Assembly: GCF_026168515.1 (NCBI RefSeq)
Contig: NZ_CP093443.1
Location: forward strand, 1,674,001 to 1,738,000
DNA length: 64,000 nucleotides
Source of the DNA: Brevibacterium spongiae
GTDB lineage: Bacteria > Actinomycetota > Actinomycetes > Actinomycetales > Brevibacteriaceae
Direction of reading: 5' to 3'
The stretch's first letter is position 1. The number at the start of each line of letters is the position of its first letter. The position numbers were made by a program, and so were the translations under genes. The notes under the pieces are model-generated. The model was given only the letters and a program-made list of their open reading frames with translations. It was not told the origin of the DNA and ran no database searches. Positions 15,157-23,581 of the stretch are shown in pieces.

Positions 15157-15795
15157 TCAGCCTCGGCGATTCCACAGCTGATGGGTCAAGCCGCTCGCCG
15201 TGGTCAGCGATTCGATCGTGAAGCCCTCCTCCACCCCGTCAAGACCCTCCCAGAGGGAGACCCCGCGCCCGAGAGTGACCGGGACGACCACGATGTGCAG
15301 GAAATCGATGAGACCGGCGGCCAGGAACTGCTTGACCATCGAAGGGCCACCGCCGATGCGCACGTTGAGACCGTCAGCCGCGGCGGTCGCCTCGGCGAGA
15401 GCCTCGGCGGGGGAGGCATCGATGAAATGGAAGCTCGTCCCGTTGTCGAACTCCATGGGTTCGCGGGGGTGATGGGTGAGGACGAAGCAGGGAGTCTTGA
15501 ACGGCGGTTCCTCACCCCACCAGCCGCGCCACCCGTCGTCGGTCCAGGGCCCCGTCTGGGGTCCGAACTTCTTCCGACCCATGATCTCGGCGCCGATGCC
15601 CTGCCCCCACATCGCGAACAGCGCGCGATCCGCGGTCACGGGAGCATCGACCTTGTCGACGCCCTCGATTCCGCGCCCGTCGAAGAACGAGAACAGTGCC
15701 TGCGCCTTGCCGATGGGCTGGTCGAGAGTGACGAACTCTCCGGCCGCGAAGCCGTCGAGAGAGACGAAGAGATTGTTGACACATGATTTGGCCAT
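15157..15795 (-). CDS. Dihydrofolate-reductase-like (RibD C-terminal domain) protein
   Basis: The 212-residue protein has SLDGFAAG near the N-terminus, GAEIMGRKKFG, the block PCFVLTHHPREP, and RIGGGPSMVKQFLAAGLIDFLHI. All are typical of the RibD-C/DHFR superfamily of NADPH-dependent reductases found throughout actinobacteria. ATG 15795 has CTGGAG at the right distance. The gene diverges from an HxlR regulator with about 108 nt between starts, so it is the probable target of that regulator. The substrate is unknown. Confidence 0.82.
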   Translation of the reverse strand: MAKSCVNNLFVSLDGFAAGEFVTLDQPIGKAQALFSFFDGRGIEGVDKVDAPVTADRALFAMWGQGIGAEIMGRKKFGPQTGPWTDDGWRGWWGEEPPFKTPCFVLTHHPREPMEFDNGTSFHFIDASPAEALAEATAAADGLNVRIGGGPSMVKQFLAAGLIDFLHIVVVPVTLGRGVSLWEGLDGVEEGFTIESLTTASGLTHQLWNRRG

Positions 15796-15903
15796 GATCA
15801 CTCCAGTGTGGTGGTGCGGCGGTGTCTGTCAACGGTGCAGTACGCACAGTGGACTCAGTGTACGATCGAGTAGTTGTAGAGTGCAATCACTGGAGGTGGA
15901 TCG

Positions 15904-16395
15904 ATGCCTGCTGAACCGCGCTCGGGGTGTGCCATCAATGCCGCTGTCGAAGTTCTGGGGGACAACTGGTCGCTCATCGTCCTGCGCGACATCATCTTCG
16001 GCAATCGGCGGCATTTCCGCGAGCTCCTCACACTCAATGATGAGGGCATCGCCTCGAACGTGCTTGCCAGCAGGCTGAAGAAGCTCGTTGATGAAGGGCT
16101 TCTGACCAAGGCGGAGGCCGTGCGTGGGCAGAGGGCCGAATATTCCCTCACCGAGGCGGGCATCCAGACCCTGCCGGTCATGGTCGCCCTCGGGACCTGG
16201 GGAATGACCCACAGGGAGACCTCCCCGGAACTGACGATCCGATCCCGGCTGATGGCCGAGGACCCTCAGCTCGTCGCCGAGCTCATGGACGAGCTGCGGG
16301 AGATCCACCTCGGCGTTCCGCGCCCCGACCCGCAATCGCCGCGCGCCTCCGAGCGACTGCAGGCAGCCTTCGAAGCGGAGGTCGCCGACAGCTGA
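15904..16395 (+). CDS. HxlR-family winged-helix regulator
   Basis: The 163-residue protein carries the HxlR hallmark. It has Cys9 near the N-terminus (SGCAINAAVEVLG), DNWSLIVLRDIIFGNRRHFRELL, and an ANVLASRLKKLVDEGLL-like recognition helix region. RBS GGAGGTGG is just upstream. HxlR proteins often sense aldehydes, quinones or redox state through that Cys. The divergent neighbour is the DHFR-like reductase, and the 108-nt gap between them contains AT-rich promoter-like stretches and repeats of CAGTG, suggesting coordinate control. The inducer is unknown. Confidence 0.85.
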   Translation: MPAEPRSGCAINAAVEVLGDNWSLIVLRDIIFGNRRHFRELLTLNDEGIASNVLASRLKKLVDEGLLTKAEAVRGQRAEYSLTEAGIQTLPVMVALGTWGMTHRETSPELTIRSRLMAEDPQLVAELMDELREIHLGVPRPDPQSPRASERLQAAFEAEVADS

Positions 16396-16504
16396 ACACG
16401 GCTTCGACAGCACTCTTGTGCGCCCCTGCCGTCTGTGGTTCCATGGATTAAGTGATTGCGAAAAGCAACTACTTTCCCGCAGCACTGATCCCGAAGGAGC
16501 GATC

Positions 16505-16837
16505 ATGTTCACAGGACTCATGGCCAATATCGTTGTCACCGGCGAGAAGGAAGCGACCGAATGGTATTCCCGACTCTTCGAAAGACAGCCGGACGGCACA
16601 CCGATGGCGGGCCTGGCCCAATGGTGCTTCGACGAGAAGTTCGGCATCCAGATCTGGGAAGACCCGCAGCGGGCCGGAGGCTCCAATGTGGTCATCGACG
16701 TGGACGACCTCGACAAGGTGGCTGAGCGTCTGCGTGCGGCCGGAATCGACCACGACGAGCCGAGCCCCGGTGGCGGACAGCGCATCCTCCCGGTCACTGA
16801 CCCGGATGGAAACCAGGTGGTGTTCTTCGGTGAATGA
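16505..16837 (+). CDS. VOC (glyoxalase/bleomycin-resistance) family protein
   Basis: The 110-residue protein shows the VOC pattern. It has ANIVVTGEKEATEWYSRLF at the start, a central QIWEDPQRAGGSNVVIDV, and the closing VTDPDGNQVVFFGE. It is one beta-alpha-beta-beta-beta pair half-site in size and probably works as a dimer. ATG 16505 has AAGGAG at 16494-16499. The end overlaps the next gene, which starts at GTG 16830 within the last codons, so the two are translationally coupled. Ligand unknown. Confidence 0.82.
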   Translation: MFTGLMANIVVTGEKEATEWYSRLFERQPDGTPMAGLAQWCFDEKFGIQIWEDPQRAGGSNVVIDVDDLDKVAERLRAAGIDHDEPSPGGGQRILPVTDPDGNQVVFFGE

Positions 16838-17318
16838 GCTGCCCGCCCCGGATGGCCCTGCAGCAGAAAAGCCCACCCCGATGACTGCGACGATCAGCCT
16901 CAGCGCCGATATCGACCACTCGATCTCAGCGGTGTGGAACGCTTTCGCCGACACCGATCAGCGGGTGCGCTGGGGCGTCCCCGCGGGCGAGGCGATGGTC
17001 TGTGACATCGACGAGTTCCGGACCGGCGGATCCATCCGCGCCCGCTGCGGATCTCCGGGAGCCCTGGAATTCGACTCGTCCGGACAGTACTGCGCCATCG
17101 AGGACGAGCACTTCATCGTGACCACCGAGACCCTGACCAAGGATGGCGGGACGCTCTCGAGCGCGATCATCACCTGGACATTCACCGCGACATCGACCGG
17201 CACTCGGGTGGACCTCGTCGACCAGGTCGTGTCGTTCGTCGGACAGGGGATGATCGACGGCCACCGCAACGGCCACGAGATCTGCCTGCGACAGCTCGGA
17301 GAGTTCCTCAGCTCCTGA
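16830..17318 (+). CDS. SRPBCC/AHSA1-like ligand-binding protein
   Basis: The conserved domain starts at MTATISLSADIDHSISAVWNAF and continues with a typical Bet v 1-like pattern to the end. GTG 16830 gives 162 residues and overlaps the VOC stop; ATG 16881 gives 145 residues without a clear ribosome-binding site. I favour the coupled GTG. AHSA1-type proteins in actinobacteria act on small hydrophobic molecules or stress responses. Function unknown. The 3' end overlaps the convergent kinase gene by 11 nt. Confidence 0.72.
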   Translation: MNELPAPDGPAAEKPTPMTATISLSADIDHSISAVWNAFADTDQRVRWGVPAGEAMVCDIDEFRTGGSIRARCGSPGALEFDSSGQYCAIEDEHFIVTTETLTKDGGTLSSAIITWTFTATSTGTRVDLVDQVVSFVGQGMIDGHRNGHEICLRQLGEFLSS

Positions 17319-18213
17319 GGTCGGCAGCCCAGGGGAGATCTGCGCCTTCGCGACTGACGGTGATTCCCGCCAAGGCGGTCGCCCGTTCGCCCAGAGCCCT
17401 GAGCTCTGCCGTCGTGAGGTCGGACAGTGCCGTCGCCCGGGCCCGCAGGTCGTGGATGAGGGAGACCATGAACGTGTCACCGGCACCGATCGTGTCCACG
17501 ACCTCAACCGGGGTCGAGGACACCGCAGCCCGCGCCGAGGCGGTCGACATGATCGCGCCCTCACCTCCTCGCGTCATCGCCACCAGATCCGCACCGAGGC
17601 CGAGCAGGCAGTCGATCTGAGCGTCGACATCGAGTTCGGGGTAGAGCCAAGCGGCGTCGACATCGCTGAGTTTGAGGACGTCGACACGTCCGGCGAGGTC
17701 CTCGAAGCGCGGCAGGACCTCCTCGCGGGAGCCGATGATCGACGGCCGAATATTCGGATCGAAGCTGATGAGTGATCCGTGCGTCTGCGGTCCCGACTGC
17801 GCCGTGATGGTGTCGAGGAGCCTGTCGATCACGGCAGACCCCGGGGTGAGAAATGCCGCGATCGAGCCGAAGTGCAGAACGGACGGTGCGCTGTCCTCGA
17901 GAAGCGAGGAATCGGGATCCCACCGCAGCTGGAACTCGTACTCGGCCGAACCGTCTTGAGCGAGGCGGGCCAGCGCCGTGGACGTGGCACCGTGCGGGGA
18001 CGCGAGAACGGAGACGTGAGACTCCCGCAGATGCGCCAGCAGGAACCCGCCGTGGAAGTCATCACCGACATCGGTGAGGAACTCGACATCATCGCCGAGG
18101 CGGCCCAATCCGAGAGCGACATTCGCCGGGGCACCGCCCGGTGCGTACCGGTCCCGGGCCCCGGGAGTGCTGACGATGTCGATGAGGGCTTCACCGATGA
18201 CCAGAATGTTCAT
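17308..18213 (-). CDS. PfkB-family carbohydrate kinase (fructokinase/ribokinase-like)
   Basis: The 301-residue enzyme begins MNILVIGEALIDIV. It has the PfkB signature-1 region GGAPANVALGLGRLG and signature 2 DTIGAGDTFMVSL, with the catalytic Asp in GAGD. The sugar specificity cannot be read from sequence; fructose is a common substrate in this branch. The start at 18213 is clear of the operator candidate at 18228-18244. It is a single-gene unit, with a LacI-like site upstream pointing to sugar control. Confidence 0.85.
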   Translation of the reverse strand: MNILVIGEALIDIVSTPGARDRYAPGGAPANVALGLGRLGDDVEFLTDVGDDFHGGFLLAHLRESHVSVLASPHGATSTALARLAQDGSAEYEFQLRWDPDSSLLEDSAPSVLHFGSIAAFLTPGSAVIDRLLDTITAQSGPQTHGSLISFDPNIRPSIIGSREEVLPRFEDLAGRVDVLKLSDVDAAWLYPELDVDAQIDCLLGLGADLVAMTRGGEGAIMSTASARAAVSSTPVEVVDTIGAGDTFMVSLIHDLRARATALSDLTTAELRALGERATALAGITVSREGADLPWAADLRS

Positions 18214-18227
18214 GGGCACGATTCTAA

Positions 18228-18244
18228 GGTGAAACGCTTCCACC
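18228..18244 (-). promoter_or_regulatory. LacI-family-like operator upstream of the PfkB kinase
   Basis: GGTGAAACGCTTCCACC has a central CG flanked by AA and TT, and outer GGTG and CACC, close to the LacI-type consensus. One arm is a base longer than the other, so symmetry is imperfect. It sits 15 nt upstream of the kinase start codon. The matching regulator is not in the window. Confidence 0.35.
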
Positions 18245-18332
18245 GGCCGCGAGGTGCAGAAATAGCTCGCAAATCGGTGATTACAGCGAATCGACGTCAT
18301 TTCGTGTCAGTGCCGTCTGGGAGCGTGTGGTC

Positions 18333-18791
18333 ATGGACAAGAACACCATTGACAACGACGTCAGAACGATCATCGACGAGGAGACAGCCCGTGTCTTCGC
18401 CCCTCGGCCGGGCGAATGCCTGGCTTGCTATGTGTTCCGCCAGCTCGGCGAATTCGGCTGCAATGGCACTCACCGCTTCGCAGAAAGCTTCCGCGACCGC
18501 ACGGCTCCACGTGCCACGGCGCTGCTTGCGCGATTGAGCAGCATGGGTGCCTGCTGCTGTGACTGCGAAATGTTCCTCAACGCCTTCACTCCTGCAGCCA
18601 AACCGTGGATCACCAGCATGCCGTTCGGCGAGCTCATCGGCACTGCCTTCGGCAGCGAGGAAGCCATCGACATGAGAGAAAGGTTCGGAATCGACGAACC
18701 TCCCTCGACGAAGCTCTACCTCTGCTGTCGACTGGTGCGGCGGGGGTCCACCCAAGCCTGCGGAAACTGGGCCCGCATCCGACGGTGGTGA
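18333..18791 (+). CDS. DUF2695-like Cys-rich protein
   Basis: The 152-residue protein contains several Cys pairs: ECLACYVFRQL, GCNGTH, and CCCDCEMFLNAF. The last two together resemble the DUF2695 domain, a small presumed metal-binding family. No catalytic role is known. The start ATG at 18333 follows a GTG at 18327 in the same frame. It diverges from the kinase gene and ends 26 nt before the nucleoside hydrolase ATG, which has its own probable leaderless promoter. Confidence 0.62.
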   Translation: MDKNTIDNDVRTIIDEETARVFAPRPGECLACYVFRQLGEFGCNGTHRFAESFRDRTAPRATALLARLSSMGACCCDCEMFLNAFTPAAKPWITSMPFGELIGTAFGSEEAIDMRERFGIDEPPSTKLYLCCRLVRRGSTQACGNWARIRRW

Positions 18792-18817
18792 GCACACGCT
18801 TCCGGCAGAATGGGACT

Positions 18818-19969
18818 ATGTATTCCACTCTGCCGCTGTTTCTCGACTGCGATCCCGGGATCGACGATGCGCTCGCCCTGGCCTACCTGTGCTGCCAGAA
18901 CGATATCGACGTCGTCGGCATCGCAGCCTCAGGAGGCAACGTCGCTACCACCCAGGTCCTTGAGAACACTCGTGGATGGCTGGCACTGGCCGGACGCAGC
19001 GATATTCCCGTCCACTCGGGACATGACCTTCCGTTGGCGCGGCAGACCCCGGCGACAGCACCGGACGAAGCGCTCGAATACGCCGACCTCACCCACGGAC
19101 AGACCGGACGCGGATACGCACGGCTGCCGGAATCGCCGGCCCCGGTCAGCTCTGTGTCGGCCGCCCACGCCTGGGTGAACGCGGCCCACGCTTATCCCGG
19201 ACAGCTGGTCGGCGTGGTCATCGGACCGGCCACGAACCTCGCCCTGGCCCTCGACATCGACCCGGAGCTGCCCCGGCTGTTCAAGCGGCTGTTCATCATG
19301 GGCGGGGCCTTCAACTACCGGGGCAACACTCATCCGACGACGGAATGGAACGTCACCTTCGACCCGGAATCCACCTCCCGGGTCCTCGCGGCCTTCGGAG
19401 AGGCGCATACAGACGGCCACCTCGAGCACCTTCCGGTGATCGCCCCGATCGAAGCCACCGAGGCCGTGGAGATGACTCCCGAACGACTGACCCGCATCAT
19501 CGACGGCGCTGCCTCTGCCGGACCACGGTGGCAAGGGATGGTGACCCAACTGTCAGAAGCGCTGCGGTTCTACTTCGAGTTCCACGAATCCGACGGACTC
19601 GGCTATCTCGCCCATATCCACGATCCCTTCGTGCTCGCCTGTGCCCTGACCTGGGCGCGACACGATGCCACGGGACCCACCGACCAAGCGGATGGGGAAC
19701 CGGGCACGCACGCGGAACCGGCAGCCTCCTCGGTGCCGGCCCCCTCATCAGAGCCTGTCAGAGGAACAGCAGGCGTGCTTCCCTGGGCGACAACGCTGTG
19801 GGCGCCGGTCGACGTCGAACTCACAGGTACACTCACACGAGGCGAAACCGTCGCCGATTGGCTCGGACGGTGGGGCCGGCCCGTGAACGCAGAGATCATC
19901 CGCACCCTCGACGCCCCCACATTCCTCGACCACCTCAGCACCACCCTGATGAAAGGACCACAAGCATGA
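18818..19969 (+). CDS. Inosine-uridine preferring nucleoside hydrolase family protein
   Basis: The 383-residue enzyme has the calcium-binding DCDPGIDDALAL at its N-terminus and VIGPATNLALAL. It also has FIMGGAFNYRGN, and the second metal or catalytic site in IHDPFVLACALTW. Such enzymes split the N-glycosidic bond of ribonucleosides. An unusual Pro/Ala/Ser-rich insertion follows HDATGPTD in the C-terminal third. The ATG at 18818 lies 6 nt after CAGAAT, so it may be leaderless. It is the first of four ATGA-coupled or closely coupled genes with an ECF importer, implying salvage of an imported nucleoside. Confidence 0.88.
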   Translation: MYSTLPLFLDCDPGIDDALALAYLCCQNDIDVVGIAASGGNVATTQVLENTRGWLALAGRSDIPVHSGHDLPLARQTPATAPDEALEYADLTHGQTGRGYARLPESPAPVSSVSAAHAWVNAAHAYPGQLVGVVIGPATNLALALDIDPELPRLFKRLFIMGGAFNYRGNTHPTTEWNVTFDPESTSRVLAAFGEAHTDGHLEHLPVIAPIEATEAVEMTPERLTRIIDGAASAGPRWQGMVTQLSEALRFYFEFHESDGLGYLAHIHDPFVLACALTWARHDATGPTDQADGEPGTHAEPAASSVPAPSSEPVRGTAGVLPWATTLWAPVDVELTGTLTRGETVADWLGRWGRPVNAEIIRTLDAPTFLDHLSTTLMKGPQA

Positions 19970-20862
19970 GCGCACACTCCAGAGGGTCTGGGCAGGGGCC
20001 GACCACCACGGTCGGTCCCGGACAAAACCGCAACCTCGCCCTTCCCCTCACCCTCACACTTCTCGGCACCCTCGTCGTCATCGGCACCTACGTTGCGGTG
20101 CTGCTGACCCAACCGGCCAACCTCGGCGTCGACCTCGGCCACACCACCTTGTGGGTCATGCTCGGCTATCTCGGCGGAGGTATCCTGCTCGCCGCCGGCA
20201 CACTCCCACTCATTCCCCGCAGCGTCCTCGCGCTCATTCCCGTCGCCATTGCGCTCAACATCGTCATCGGGCAGATCATCGGCAACTACACGCCCGTCCC
20301 GCTCTACCTCGACTCGATCGGAACCGTGCTCATCGGCGTCCTCGCCGGACCTGCCGCAGGAGCGTTCACCGGCATCATCTCGAACCTCATCTGGGGTGTG
20401 ACCCTGAGCCCCAGTGTCATCGCGTTCAGCTCCGGGGCCGCCTTCATCGGCGCCGCTGCAGGCTGGGCCGCACGGCTCGGCGTCTTCCGCACACCGTGGA
20501 CCGCGATCATCGTCGGCGCTATCGCCGGTGTTCCGGCCGGTGCCATCGGCGCACCCGTTGCCGCCTACGTCTTCGGCGGAGGCCTGGGTGCCGGAACCGG
20601 GGGAGTCGTCGCCATCCTCCAAGCCGCAGGATTGGAGATGTTCAACGCCACCTTCGCCCAGAGCATGATCTCCGACATCGTCGACAAGGCGCTCATCTTC
20701 GCTCTGGCCTATGTCGTCATCCGATCGCTGCCCAAACGCATCATCGATCGCTACGAGTTCGCCTCCCACAGTCGGCCCCGCTCGACCTCTCGAACCGGGC
20801 CGACGAAGGCGAGAGAGTCCACGTCTGCGTCTTCGGTCGAGTCTGCACAGACTGCTGAATGA
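19966..20862 (+). CDS. ECF transporter substrate-binding (S) component
   Basis: The 298-residue protein has an N-terminal cytoplasmic segment, about six hydrophobic helices and a long basic C-terminal tail. A block reads PVPLYLDSIGTVLIGVLAGPAAGAFTGIISNLIWG, typical of ECF S components. It starts inside the nucleoside hydrolase stop (ATGA). The T component and the fused ATPase follow directly, so the set is a dedicated (group I) ECF transporter. The specificity is not readable; the hydrolase neighbour suggests a nucleoside or base. Confidence 0.85.
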   Translation: MSAHSRGSGQGPTTTVGPGQNRNLALPLTLTLLGTLVVIGTYVAVLLTQPANLGVDLGHTTLWVMLGYLGGGILLAAGTLPLIPRSVLALIPVAIALNIVIGQIIGNYTPVPLYLDSIGTVLIGVLAGPAAGAFTGIISNLIWGVTLSPSVIAFSSGAAFIGAAAGWAARLGVFRTPWTAIIVGAIAGVPAGAIGAPVAAYVFGGGLGAGTGGVVAILQAAGLEMFNATFAQSMISDIVDKALIFALAYVVIRSLPKRIIDRYEFASHSRPRSTSRTGPTKARESTSASSVESAQTAE

Positions 20863-21707
20863 GCAGCGCTTCACCCGATTCCGGTCTCCGGGATCTTGAG
20901 GCGAGCACCGTCGAAGCCGATAGAACGTCCAGTCGTCTGCACCCGGCCACAGAGTTGGTCATCTTGGCCTGCGGCCTGCTGCTCATCTTCGGCCTTCCGT
21001 CCCCGATCGTGCCGGCAGCCGTGCTGACCGGCACGATCGTGACCGTCGTGAATTCCCGGACCGTCCGCCTGCGCTCGTGGTCGCTGGCAGTGGGAATTCT
21101 GTGCCTGCCGACACTGCTCGTGCTCATCATCGTGCAGGGACTGTTCTACCCCGGTGTGGAGGTCCACGTGCTCTGGGAGGCCGGACCCGCCCGCCTGAGC
21201 GTCGAAGGGCTGAGCATCGCCGTGCAGATCTGGCTGCGTGTGAGCGCACTGATCGGTCTGTGCGCACTGTTCGGGCTCGGCGCGGACTCCGCTCGACTCT
21301 TCGACGGGCTGCGCCGACTCCGTCTGCCTGCGGGACTGGCCTATGTGTGTGCTTCGGCCATCGGGCTCATTCCTCTCATCGGGGCACGCACCCGAGAGAT
21401 CATCGATGCCCGGAAAGCGCGCGGATGGGCGACCGATCGGTGGACGGTGCGGATGCGCCTGCTGCCCGGGATCGTCGTCGGACTCATCACTGCGATCCTC
21501 ATCACCGTCGACCAGCGTCACGACGTGCTCGAGCAGAGCGGACTGAATATGGGCCCGACCACGGCCTCTCTGCAGGACCACAGAGACGGAACAGGACAGA
21601 GAGTTCTGCGCATCCTCACCCCGCTCGTCACCCTCGGGCTCATCGCCGCCTCCGTGGCAGGACTCCTGCCGCTGCCGGAGACCTCACACCTGATCGGGGG
21701 TGCCTGA
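20859..21707 (+). CDS. ECF transporter transmembrane (T) component
   Basis: The 282-residue membrane protein starts within the S-component stop (ATGA). It contains the ARKARG sequence after the third-to-last helix, the Ala-Arg-Gly coupling motif through which T components press on the ATPases. A hydrophobic core with about five helices is seen. The family name is EcfT. Its stop is immediately before the ATPase gene. It should form the scaffold linking the S component to the energy module. Confidence 0.88.
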   Translation: MSSASPDSGLRDLEASTVEADRTSSRLHPATELVILACGLLLIFGLPSPIVPAAVLTGTIVTVVNSRTVRLRSWSLAVGILCLPTLLVLIIVQGLFYPGVEVHVLWEAGPARLSVEGLSIAVQIWLRVSALIGLCALFGLGADSARLFDGLRRLRLPAGLAYVCASAIGLIPLIGARTREIIDARKARGWATDRWTVRMRLLPGIVVGLITAILITVDQRHDVLEQSGLNMGPTTASLQDHRDGTGQRVLRILTPLVTLGLIAASVAGLLPLPETSHLIGGA

Positions 21708-21708
21708 G

Positions 21709-23115
21709 ATGACGTTCGTTCTCACAGATGTCGGATTCACGTATCGAGGAGACGACGCTCCCGCGTTGACGGGCATCAGCCTCGAACTCGCCGACGGCAC
21801 CATGACCGCGGTGCTCGGAGCAGTCGGGTCGGGCACCTCGACGCTGTGCCGACTGCTGGCCGGGCAGCTCACCTCTCGCGGCACAGCGACCGGCACCGTC
21901 GACCCAGGCGGCACGGTCGCGCTCCTCGGTGACGATCCGGAAGCGCAGCTGAGCGGAATGACCAGCTACCTCGGCGATGAGGCCCAGCTGGCATGCCGGC
22001 TGCACGGCCGCGATCCGGCTGATGCCCAGGCGCGGGCCAGGCACATGTTGGAACGGCTGGGCATCGCCGGACTGTGGGCACGACGAGTGGACACGCTCTC
22101 CGGCGGTCAGAGACAGCTGGTCGCCTTGGCACGGCTCCTCGCCGCAGATCCCGATCTGCTCATCCTCGACCAGCCCGCTCAGTCCCTGGACCCTGCGATG
22201 CGGATCCGCCTGGCAGCTGTGCTGCAGGAGTTCTGCGCCCGGGGCGGCACTGTGCTCATCACCGGACACCAGATCGACGAACTGACCCAAGCCTGCGAGC
22301 CGGTGCATCTCCTCGACTCCGGACGTCTGCGACCAACGACAGACACAACGCAGTCCATCGGCATCTGGGACTGTCTGCCCGCTGCTGCCACGGCCGTCGA
22401 GCACGCGTCGATCAACCGGCCCGATCCGCGGCTCACGGTGGCCGGACTGCGAGTCGACCGTGGGAGCAGACGCATCCTCGACGGCCTCGACCTCGACCTG
22501 CGGCCCGGCGAACTCGTCACCGTGACAGGAGACAACGGGGTCGGGAAGTCCACACTGCTGCGCGGCATGATCGGACTGCTCGACCGGTCTGCGAGGATGA
22601 CGGGCACGATTGCGGTCAGTCGCCTCGGCGAGATGACACGAGTTGATGCGCTGCCCGCCCACGCACGGAGCACCCACCTCGGCTGGGTCGGGCAGGATCC
22701 GGGACTGCAGCTCTCCGCAGCCACGGTGGCAGACGAACTGCTGCACGCCTCTCCGCTGCCGGCGCATCGATGGCGTGATCGGGGGCGAGTGCGGGACCAA
22801 CGCCGGTCAGATGTGGACACCGTGCTTGCCGAGGTCGAACTGACTGAGGTCGCCGACGAACACCCGTTCGACCTCGACGCGCCTCGACGCAAAGACGTCG
22901 TCATCGCCTCAGCACTGATGACCGGTTCACCTGTGCTGCTGCTCGACGAACCGACGATCGGGCGTGACCTGGCGGGGATGAACCGGCTGAATGCGATCAT
23001 CGAACGCTTCCTCGGACGCGGCGGTGCCGTTCTGGCGACCACCCATGACCGGCGCTGGGCGAGTGAGGCGGCGCACCGGAGCCTGCAGCTGGCGAACGGT
23101 CGGCTTCAATCGTGA
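21709..23115 (+). CDS. ECF transporter fused A-A' ATPase with one degenerate site
   Basis: The 468-residue protein holds two ABC ATPase domains in one chain. Domain 1 has Walker A GAVGSGTST (Thr43 in place of Lys), signature LSGGQ at 130-134, and Walker B LLILDQP with Gln155 in place of the catalytic Glu. Domain 2 has an intact Walker A GDNGVGKST (Lys280) and Walker B LLLDEP, but its signature region reads DLDAPRRKD instead of LSGGQ. So only the composite site of domain-2 Walker motifs with the domain-1 signature is canonical. Start ATG 21709 is preferred over GTG 21700. Last gene of the ECF operon. Confidence 0.9.
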   Translation: MTFVLTDVGFTYRGDDAPALTGISLELADGTMTAVLGAVGSGTSTLCRLLAGQLTSRGTATGTVDPGGTVALLGDDPEAQLSGMTSYLGDEAQLACRLHGRDPADAQARARHMLERLGIAGLWARRVDTLSGGQRQLVALARLLAADPDLLILDQPAQSLDPAMRIRLAAVLQEFCARGGTVLITGHQIDELTQACEPVHLLDSGRLRPTTDTTQSIGIWDCLPAAATAVEHASINRPDPRLTVAGLRVDRGSRRILDGLDLDLRPGELVTVTGDNGVGKSTLLRGMIGLLDRSARMTGTIAVSRLGEMTRVDALPAHARSTHLGWVGQDPGLQLSAATVADELLHASPLPAHRWRDRGRVRDQRRSDVDTVLAEVELTEVADEHPFDLDAPRRKDVVIASALMTGSPVLLLDEPTIGRDLAGMNRLNAIIERFLGRGGAVLATTHDRRWASEAAHRSLQLANGRLQS

Positions 23116-23180
23116 GGATATGACGAGATGAATCGCTGCGGCCGCCCAACTCACGGTGCGCATCGACTGGACGAACGTGC

Positions 23181-23468
23181 TCAGAAGTCGAAGGAGTCGT
23201 CCCCGGCGGCTGCAGGGCTGCGCAGCCTCTGCAGATGCAGGTGCCTGATGAGCCGGATGACGGGGCGGATGAGCATCTCCACGCTGCCGATGACGAACAG
23301 CCACGTTCCCGTAAACGTCAAGGTCTCGGAGAAGAACATGAAGCTGCCGACGAGGAACCACAGGCCGATGAGCACGTCATTGGCGATGCTGATGACCTGG
23401 TAGCGCTGCCGGATGACGAGTTCCTCGCGTCCGATCCGCAGATGAATGTCGTAATTGCCCTCAGCCAT
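23181..23468 (-). CDS. YrhK-domain small membrane protein
   Basis: The 95-residue protein has an N-terminal soluble part, then two hydrophobic helices. The helices read DVLIGLWFLVGSFMFF and TFTGTWLFVIGSVEMLIRP. The latter GTWLF-IGS-RP pattern is characteristic of the YrhK domain. No function is known for this family. The gene faces the ECF operon end and lies about 110 nt from the next divergent gene's start. Confidence 0.75.
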   Translation of the reverse strand: MAEGNYDIHLRIGREELVIRQRYQVISIANDVLIGLWFLVGSFMFFSETLTFTGTWLFVIGSVEMLIRPVIRLIRHLHLQRLRSPAAAGDDSFDF

Positions 23469-23581
23469 CGCACCGTCCTCTCACATTGATTCCTTCTGTG
23501 AGCGAGCCTACTGCCGCGGCCGGGCCCAGAGCGCCGATCAGAACTGAATCTCATGTCAGTGGCGGAACCTACCGTGAGGAC

